Shown: positions 5,289 to 9,778 of the stretch, one piece after another | Layout of the letters: each line of letters opens with the position of its first letter | How positions within the stretch are numbered: the first letter of the stretch is position 1 | Assembly (NCBI GenBank): GCA_903950295.1 | Contig: CAJBAP010000201.1 | Coordinates: 1-9,778 of the forward strand | Reading direction: 5' to 3' | Source: an uncultured Rhodocyclaceae bacterium | Lineage (GTDB): Bacteria; Pseudomonadota; Gammaproteobacteria; Burkholderiales; Rhodocyclaceae | DNA: 9,778 nucleotides | Notes under the pieces: model-generated | Told to the model about the DNA's origin: nothing | The model's database searches: none | The model's input: the letters and a program-made list of their open reading frames with translations, nothing else | Made by a program: the position numbers and the translations under genes

Positions 5289-7283
5289 ATGCCTCAGTTG
5301 CCGCAGTTGCAATTGCTTCCCCTGGGCTCGACTGCCCTGCTGGGTTTGTTTCGCGAGGTGCTGGAAAGCAGCCTCGTCGAGAGGGGGGTGGTGCAGGGCC
5401 TCGAGCTGCTCGGTCATGCCGATGAATTTTGGCGTGCCGTTCCGCTCGACGAATTGCAACGCATGGCTCAGGGTGGCAACGCGGCCGCCCAGGCGGAACT
5501 GGCCTGGCGTACCGCAGCGGGCGAGGGCTTGCCGAAGTCCGTGTCCGACGCAGTGCAGTGGGCGACGCAAAGCGCCGAACAAAAATCTCCCGCTGGTGAG
5601 GCGGTGCTGGGCTGGCTCCTGTACCACGGCATGGGGCTGCCAAAGGACTATGGCGAGGCGGCACGCCTCTTCGAACATGCGGCGGAGCAGCAGGATAGTC
5701 GCGGCATGGTCTGGTTTGCGCTGTGCCTGTTGCGCGGGCATGGTGTCGGTGCTGATGTCGTGCGTGGCGGGGCTTTACTGCAGCAGGCTGCCGAGCAGGG
5801 CAGTCATCTGGCGCAATACTGGTTGGGGCGGCTGCTTTATCTGGGGCAGCATTTGTCACACGATTTTTCGCTGGCGGCGCATTGGCTGCAGCGTGCCAGC
5901 GATCATGGGCTGGTACTCGCTTCTGACCTGCTGGCGCGTAGTCATTTCTTTGGCCGGGGCGTACCCGAGAATCGCGCCGAAGCGGTACGTCTGTGGCGCC
6001 TGGCAGCTGAGGCGGATGTCGCGCCGGCGATGTTTTGCCTGGGGCTGGCGCTTTATGCCGGGGAGGGTGCGGCACCCAATCATGCCGAAGCGGTTGGCTG
6101 GTTTCGCGCTGCAGCAAGAAAACATGTTGCCGCTGCGATGTTCCTGCTGGGGCAATGTACGACCTTCGGCTTCGGCGTCACGCCCGATCCGGCGGTCGGG
6201 CTGGCCTGGTATCGGCGCGCGGCAGAGCAGGGCAACCGCGAGGCCGAGTTCGAATTGGGCGAAGCCTACGCCGGTGGTCGCGTTCATTTGCAGCGCGATA
6301 TGGAAGTGGCTGTCAAATGGTGGCGGGCGGCTGCGCGTCAGGGGCATACGCGGGCGCAATTGAAGCTGGGGCATTGCTATCGCTGGGGTGAGGGCGTCGA
6401 GGAGAAGAAGAACCTCGCGCTGGCCTGGTATCGGCGCGCGGCCGAAGGGGGCGAGGTGGCGGCTCATATCTGGCTGGGCGAATGCCACGAACATGGCGAG
6501 GGTGTGGCGGCCGATCCGGTGGCGGCGCGCGGTCATTACCACGCGGCGGCCGAGGCCGGTGCGCCGCATGGCCTGGCCGAGTTGGGGCGCTGCCAGCTCT
6601 ACGGCATTGGCGGCCAGATTGATGTCGAGCGTGGCGAAGTCGCACTGAAACAGGCGGCGGAAAGCGGTTGGCAGCAGGCACTCGACGAACTCGAGCGTTA
6701 CTGGTTTGCCGAAGGCGAACACCACTTTCATGGGCATGGCGCCGTTGCCGATGCGGCGCGGGCACGCCAGTGCTACCGCAAGGCGGGCGAACTGGGTCAC
6801 CGGCGCGCGGCCTACATGCTGGCCGAGTGTTTGCGCCATGGACTGGGCGGCTCGGTGGACCGGGCGCAGGCCTTGACCTGGTATCGCCAGGCGGCGACGC
6901 TGTTCGACGCCAAGCTCGCACTGGCCGATCTTTACTATCACGGCGAAGGCGTGGTGCGGAATTATCGCGAGGCCTATCGCTGGTTCGAGCAGGCGGTGCA
7001 GCAGCACGAAGATGCCTACGCGCTCTACAGCCTGGGCTTCTGTCTGCTGCACGGACAAGGGGTGCGCCGCGAGGTGAAACTGGCTTTGCGCCACCTGCGG
7101 CGTGCGGCAGTGCTGGGCGAGGTTAATGCCCAGTACGAACTGGGCGTTGCCTACTATCGTGGTGCGGGGCTGACCAAGAGTTTGCGTCTGGCGATGAAGT
7201 GGCTGCGCATGGCGGCCAGTCACGGACAGGAAGAGGCGCGGGCGTTTCTCGAGCGTATCGAGCGTGGCGAGAAGCTGAATTAG
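5289..7283 (+). CDS. Sel1-like repeat protein (about 16 repeats)
   Basis: The 664-residue product has a short N-terminal region (1-62, including an amphipathic hydrophobic stretch but no convincing signal peptide). About 16 consecutive Sel1-like repeats of roughly 36 residues follow, from residue 63 to about 646. Each follows the pattern A-x-x-x-LG-x-x-Y-x-x-G-x-GV-x-x-(D)-x-x-x-A-x-x-W-x-x-x-AA-x-x-G. Good copies are at 315-351, 352-387 and 607-645. Such repeats fold as a right-handed alpha-alpha superhelix and act as protein-protein scaffolds; no enzymatic domain is visible. Repeat 12 carries an insertion containing the His-rich segment EHHFHGHG at 477-484. The protein is probably cytoplasmic. 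The ATG at 5289 is the only start in this frame near the upstream edge, and its ribosome binding site is weak. The gene runs toward envZ, and their stop codons overlap. The partner and role are unknown. Confidence 0.88.
   Translation: MPQLPQLQLLPLGSTALLGLFREVLESSLVERGVVQGLELLGHADEFWRAVPLDELQRMAQGGNAAAQAELAWRTAAGEGLPKSVSDAVQWATQSAEQKSPAGEAVLGWLLYHGMGLPKDYGEAARLFEHAAEQQDSRGMVWFALCLLRGHGVGADVVRGGALLQQAAEQGSHLAQYWLGRLLYLGQHLSHDFSLAAHWLQRASDHGLVLASDLLARSHFFGRGVPENRAEAVRLWRLAAEADVAPAMFCLGLALYAGEGAAPNHAEAVGWFRAAARKHVAAAMFLLGQCTTFGFGVTPDPAVGLAWYRRAAEQGNREAEFELGEAYAGGRVHLQRDMEVAVKWWRAAARQGHTRAQLKLGHCYRWGEGVEEKKNLALAWYRRAAEGGEVAAHIWLGECHEHGEGVAADPVAARGHYHAAAEAGAPHGLAELGRCQLYGIGGQIDVERGEVALKQAAESGWQQALDELERYWFAEGEHHFHGHGAVADAARARQCYRKAGELGHRRAAYMLAECLRHGLGGSVDRAQALTWYRQAATLFDAKLALADLYYHGEGVVRNYREAYRWFEQAVQQHEDAYALYSLGFCLLHGQGVRREVKLALRHLRRAAVLGEVNAQYELGVAYYRGAGLTKSLRLAMKWLRMAASHGQEEARAFLERIERGEKLN
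6200..6223 (+). repeat. 24-bp perfect direct repeat inside the Sel1 gene, copy 1
   Basis: This 24-base stretch is identical to 6419-6442, 219 bases (73 codons, two Sel1 units) downstream. It encodes LAWYRRAA in repeat 7. Identity at the DNA level, including third positions, suggests recent duplication or gene conversion between repeat units. Recombination between the copies would delete exactly two repeats in frame. Confidence 0.8.
6419..6442 (+). repeat. 24-bp perfect direct repeat inside the Sel1 gene, copy 2
   Basis: This is the partner of the copy at 6200-6223 and encodes LAWYRRAA in repeat 9. Flanking bases diverge immediately on both sides. Confidence 0.8.
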
Positions 7284-8644
7284 TCCAGCTGCAACCGGAT
7301 TCGTGCCGCCAGTCCGCCGCCTTCACGCGGCACAAGTTCGAGTCGGCCACCCTGTGTTCGGATGAGGCGTTCGACGATGGCCAGGCCAAGTCCGGCGCCG
7401 CCGGCACCGGTGCGCGCCGCTTCGCCCCGGGTAAACGGCTGCTTCAGGCGTTCGACCTCGGCGGCTGCGATGCCGGGGCCACGGTCGAGGACCGCGATGA
7501 CGGCTTCGTTGTTCTCCGTTGCCAACGCAAGCTCGACAGGTGACTCGTTGCCACCATGGCGCAAGGCGTTTTCGATGAGGTTGACGATGGCGCGGCGCAG
7601 TGACTGGGGGCGGATATTGACCAGCACTGGCTCAGACGAAAAGTCGGCGCTGGTGGGATGAAATGCCCCGAAGTGGGTACGGCGCACACGTTCGCCATAG
7701 CGCTCGGCGATCTCCGTCAGCAGATTGTTCAGGTCGGTCGATTCCATAGCCGTGGCTTCCAGCGCCAGCGGCCGAGCAAAGTCGAGAAACTGGCCGATGG
7801 TGCGGTCCATTTCGGTAATGTCAGCCTCCATGCCGGCCCGCGCTTCGGCATCGGTGACGCTCAATTCGGCCTCCATGCGCAGGCGCGTAAGTGGCGTGCG
7901 CAGGTCGTGCGAAATGCCAGCCAGCAGCAGGCTGCGATCCTCTTCCATTTGGCGCAGGTTCGCACTCATCTGGTTGAAGGCCTGCGTGACGGCGACGATT
8001 TCCTCAGGGCCACGAATGGCCAGTGGCGGTGCCGTCTCGCCAGCGCCGACTTTTTGCGCGGCTTTCTCGAGCGCTTTCAGTGGCCGCGTGATGAGAAACA
8101 CGATGAGCCAGGCGCCGAGGAGTGAGAGCAGCAGAACGGCAGTGCCCCAGCCGAGCCAGCGCAAGGGGAAATGTCGATCCAGCCGCTCACGCGGCAGCGC
8201 CAGCCAGAAATCACCATCCTTGCCGGCGAAGATGCGGAAGCGCACGAACAGTCCGGATTCGCCGTTCAGCATGAAGGCCAACTGGGTCTCCGGGCCGAGC
8301 TGCTCATGTAGCAGGGTTTCGATGCGATGGGTCAGCGGCAGTGGCGGCGGCAGCTCGATCTGGTCATCTTCATCGGCGGGATAGACATGTACGCCTTCGG
8401 TTTCCGCCAGTTCCGCCAACAGGTCGTGGCGGCTTTCCGGACGGGCCGCCAGCAGGGCGGCGCGTGTCAGGTTGGCGACGCTGGTGACCATTTGCGCCAG
8501 CAGTCGGGCGCGCGGTTCGATTTCAGCTTCGCGAAAGATGGCCAGCCAGGCTGCGACCGCCAGCAGCATCAGCGTGGCGATCAGCATGAAGGCCCGCCAC
8601 AGCAGGCTTTTTAGATAAATGCGCGGCAAAACCTTATGCAGCAT
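7280..8644 (-). CDS. envZ: EnvZ-like osmosensor/envelope histidine kinase
   Basis: This is an inner-membrane sensor kinase partnered with the OmpR encoded just upstream. From the ATG at 8644 it has 454 residues (E. coli EnvZ 450). It has TM1 (about 18-37), a periplasmic domain of about 124 residues, TM2 (about 163-185) and a HAMP linker (186-238). The H box GISHDLRTPLTRLR has the phosphoacceptor His246. The ATPase domain shows N359 in NLIENALRHGG, the G1 box DRGPGIA (387-393) and the G2 box [11 protein letters not shown] (413-423). The H box closely matches E. coli EnvZ (GVSHDLRTPLTRIR). In-frame ATGs also occur at 8653 and 8668, so the start is uncertain by up to eight codons. All choices overlap the ompR stop, giving translational coupling. 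The TAA (7282-7280) overlaps the TAG of the convergent Sel1 gene. No terminator is visible between them. Confidence 0.92.
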   Translation of the reverse strand: MLHKVLPRIYLKSLLWRAFMLIATLMLLAVAAWLAIFREAEIEPRARLLAQMVTSVANLTRAALLAARPESRHDLLAELAETEGVHVYPADEDDQIELPPPLPLTHRIETLLHEQLGPETQLAFMLNGESGLFVRFRIFAGKDGDFWLALPRERLDRHFPLRWLGWGTAVLLLSLLGAWLIVFLITRPLKALEKAAQKVGAGETAPPLAIRGPEEIVAVTQAFNQMSANLRQMEEDRSLLLAGISHDLRTPLTRLRMEAELSVTDAEARAGMEADITEMDRTIGQFLDFARPLALEATAMESTDLNNLLTEIAERYGERVRRTHFGAFHPTSADFSSEPVLVNIRPQSLRRAIVNLIENALRHGGNESPVELALATENNEAVIAVLDRGPGIAAAEVERLKQPFTRGEAARTGAGGAGLGLAIVERLIRTQGGRLELVPREGGGLAARIRLQLD

Positions 8645-9368
8645 CCCGGCCATCGGGAACAAAGACATAGCCGAAGCCCCAGACCGTCTGGATATGGCGC
8701 GGCTTGGCCGGATCATCCTCGACCAGTTTGCGCAGACGCGAGATCTGTACGTCGATGGCGCGGTCGAACACACCGTGCTCACGGCCGCGTGCGAGCTCCA
8801 TCAGCTTGTCGCGCGACAGCGGCTGGCGCGGATGTTTCACCAGCACGGCGAGAAGACCGAACTCGCCGGTAGTGAGCAGGGTGACGGCGGTTTCGCGCAG
8901 CAGTTCGCGCGTCGCGAGATTGAGCTCGACCTTGCCGAAACGCACGACCTCGTGCATCGCGGCTGGCGCCCCAGCCGGTAACGGCGCGGCACGCCGGCGC
9001 AACACGGCGTGGATGCGTGCGACCAGTTCGCGCGGGTTGAATGGTTTGGGCAGATAGTCGTCGGCACCCAGTTCGAGGCCGACGATGCGGTCGATGTCGT
9101 CACCTTTGGCGGTGAGCATGAGGATGGCGACGGCATTCTTGTCTCCGCGCAAGCGGCGACAGATCGACAGGCCATCTTCGCCAGGCAGCATCAGGTCGAG
9201 TACGATCAGGTCATACAGCTCGCGTTCGAGCGCGCGATCCATGCCCGGCGCGTCGGCAACGGTCTTGACAGTGAAGCCCTGGTCGGCAAGATAGCGTTCG
9301 AGTTGGCTGCGCAAGCGCACGTCATCGTCGACGACAAGGATTTTTGGTTTGCGGGTTTCTGTGTTCAT
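8634..9368 (-). CDS. ompR: OmpR-family response regulator, OmpR-like
   Basis: This is a 244-residue DNA-binding response regulator (E. coli OmpR 239), phosphorylated by the co-encoded EnvZ-like kinase. The receiver (about 9-122) has acidic residues Asp14-16, phosphoacceptor Asp58 in VLDLMLPGEDGLSICRRLR, Thr86 and Lys108 (DYLPKPFNPREL). The C-terminal winged-helix domain (about 142-240) contains PLSRDKLMELARGRE, DVQISRLRKLVE and IQTVWGFGYVFVPDG. These are very close to E. coli OmpR, so this is OmpR itself rather than a generic PhoB-type relative. The ATG at 9368 gives the usual N-terminus; the frame can be extended to 9470, but that crosses the promoter region. No Shine-Dalgarno is visible before 9368. 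A -10-like TATTCT lies seven bases upstream of the ATG. Tandem 10-bp repeats at 9409-9428 may be its own binding site. envZ follows with overlap. Confidence 0.96.
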   Translation of the reverse strand: MNTETRKPKILVVDDDVRLRSQLERYLADQGFTVKTVADAPGMDRALERELYDLIVLDLMLPGEDGLSICRRLRGDKNAVAILMLTAKGDDIDRIVGLELGADDYLPKPFNPRELVARIHAVLRRRAAPLPAGAPAAMHEVVRFGKVELNLATRELLRETAVTLLTTGEFGLLAVLVKHPRQPLSRDKLMELARGREHGVFDRAIDVQISRLRKLVEDDPAKPRHIQTVWGFGYVFVPDGRDAA

Positions 9369-9375
9369 GGGCGGC

Positions 9376-9381
9376 AGAATA
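9376..9381 (-). promoter_or_regulatory. Candidate -10 element for ompR-envZ
   Basis: The minus strand reads TATTCT (four of six matches to TATAAT), ending seven bases before the ompR ATG at 9368. If real, transcription would start at or next to the A of the ATG. No good -35 is visible, which would fit an activator-dependent promoter. This is weak evidence on its own. Confidence 0.25.
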
Positions 9382-9408
9382 CGTCGAAATACCGTTATTT
9401 TGTCGCCA

Positions 9409-9428
9409 GACGTTGCAGGATGTTGCAG
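9409..9428. promoter_or_regulatory. Tandem 10-bp direct repeat, candidate OmpR binding site
   Basis: Two abutting 10-mers, GACGTTGCAG and GATGTTGCAG, differ at one base. On the minus strand they read CTGCAACATC-CTGCAACGTC. E. coli OmpR binds as a head-to-tail dimer to 20-bp sites made of two 10-bp halves with a GnAAC-type core, so the phase and core both fit. The pair lies 41-60 bases upstream of the ompR start codon, where an activator would sit. Assignment to OmpR is an inference. Confidence 0.45.
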
Positions 9429-9447
9429 CTGCGACAACGGCAATGGA

Positions 9448-9458
9448 TTGTTACAAAG
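9448..9458. promoter_or_regulatory. Candidate OmpR half-site upstream of the exported protein gene
   Basis: On the minus strand this reads CTTTGTAACAA, which resembles the TTTTTGTAACAT part of the E. coli OmpR consensus. It lies about 41-51 bases before the ATG at 9499. A second 10-bp half beside it is not obvious, so this is weaker than the pair at 9409-9428. Confidence 0.3.
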
Positions 9459-9486
9459 CTCGCTGCGCACTGTGTGTCGGCCGACC

Positions 9487-9492
9487 TAGAAT
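9487..9492 (+). promoter_or_regulatory. Candidate -10 element for the exported repeat protein
   Basis: TAGAAT matches the -10 consensus at five of six positions and ends six bases before the ATG at 9499. That distance would put the transcription start on the start codon. I find no good -35 hexamer upstream. Confidence 0.35.
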
Positions 9493-9498
9493 GCGGAC

Positions 9499-9778
9499 AT
9501 GAAAAAAGCTGCTCGCGCTTTCTTGCTGTTGTGTCTGTGTGCTGCCGTACCGGTGGCGCAGGCCCAGTATGCGCCGCCAACGCCGAGCCAGCCCGGCCCC
9601 CCCGGGCAGTACGGGCAGTACGGGCAGTACGGGCAGTACGGGCAGATGCAGCCACATACGCCGATGCGTGAACTGTCACCCGAGCAACGCGAACAGGTCC
9701 GCGAAGAACGGCGCCAGCGCCGCGAAACCTGGCAGCAGATGAGCCCGGAAGAGCGCCATCAACTGCGCCGTGACATCC
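9499..9778 (+). CDS. Exported GQY-repeat protein with DUF3106/Spy-like motifs, 3' end outside window
   Basis: The frame is open from the ATG at 9499 to the window end (93 codons, no stop). The product begins MKKAARAFLLLCLCAAVPVAQA, a clear Sec signal peptide with a likely cut after AQA (residue 22). A Pro/Gln-rich linker follows, then four exact GQY triplets (36-47) and GQ. After that comes a charged, probably helical part with LSPEQREQVREERRQRR (59-75) and MSPEERHQLRRD (81-92). Repeated LSPEQ/MSPEER motifs recall DUF3106 proteins and, more distantly, the LTxxQ motifs of Spy/CpxP periplasmic chaperones; I cannot choose between them. It should be periplasmic. No Shine-Dalgarno is seen before the ATG. 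It is divergent from ompR across 130 bases and may be an OmpR target. Confidence 0.75.
   Translation, partial: MKKAARAFLLLCLCAAVPVAQAQYAPPTPSQPGPPGQYGQYGQYGQYGQMQPHTPMRELSPEQREQVREERRQRRETWQQMSPEERHQLRRDI
9604..9645 (+). repeat. 9-bp tandem repeat (4.7 copies) encoding GQY
   Basis: GGGCAGTAC occurs four times without any base change, followed by a partial GGGCAG. It directly follows a run of seven Cs (9597-9603). Because the unit is 9 bp, copy-number change keeps the frame and alters only the length of the linker after the signal peptide. Confidence 0.9.

Noticed and set aside
5224..6363. 379-codon plus-strand open frame overlapping the Sel1 gene in another frame
   Set aside because: The protein is rich in Arg, Cys and Trp without any motif, as expected from a shifted reading of GC-rich DNA.
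5856..7223. 455-codon open frame on the minus strand opposite the Sel1 gene
   Set aside because: It is a shadow of the GC-rich repeat gene. It shows no recognisable domain, and the plus-strand frame has clear Sel1 repeats throughout.
9369..9470. N-terminal extension of OmpR to 9470
   Set aside because: The added residues do not resemble a receiver N-terminus and would cover the repeat-containing promoter region. The ATG at 9368 gives the normal OmpR length.
9604..9645. CRISPR-like repeat array
   Set aside because: The 9-bp unit has no spacers and is an in-frame coding tandem repeat.

Overview
The window looks like chromosome from a GC-rich betaproteobacterium, probably Rhodocyclales (Dechloromonas/Azonexus-like). 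That is an inference from the very OmpR/EnvZ-like pair, the xseA-sodB neighbourhood and codon use, not a database match. I see no tRNA, rRNA, CRISPR array, insertion sequence or phage gene. Coding density is high and most genes are ordinary housekeeping or signalling genes.

Layout. (1) 1-194, minus: the N-terminal part of a YeeE/YedE-family membrane transporter, cut by the window edge. (2) 373-2997, plus: a large hybrid sensor kinase (MASE1 membrane sensor, HisKA/HATPase, receiver, Hpt) with no cognate output regulator in view. (3) 3003-5038, minus: xseA (exonuclease VII large subunit) followed by sodB (iron-type superoxide dismutase). They probably form one unit, which ends at a hairpin terminator lying against the kinase stop codon. 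(4) 5039-5288: an AT-richer divergent intergenic region with a long stem-loop and a head-to-head pair of DnaA-box-like 9-mers. (5) 5289-7283, plus: a 664-residue protein built almost entirely of about 16 Sel1-like repeats. (6) 7280-9368, minus: an ompR-envZ two-component operon with overlapping genes, whose last stop codon overlaps that of the Sel1 gene. (7) 9369-9498: a divergent control region with an exact-phase 10-bp tandem repeat of the kind expected for OmpR-family regulators. (8) 9499 to the window end, plus: a small exported protein with a GQY tandem repeat and DUF3106/Spy-like charged motifs, cut by the window edge.

How the genes may work together. OmpR/EnvZ would sense an envelope or osmotic state, and the repeats between ompR and the exported protein suggest OmpR controls its own operon and that neighbour. 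SodB and XseA are linked as oxidative-damage defence and DNA repair. The hybrid kinase carries its own receiver and Hpt domain and must pass its phosphate to a regulator encoded elsewhere. I did not find a clear undescribed multi-gene system. The most unusual signals are the two intergenic regions (5101-5234 and 9369-9498) and the repeat-rich exported protein.
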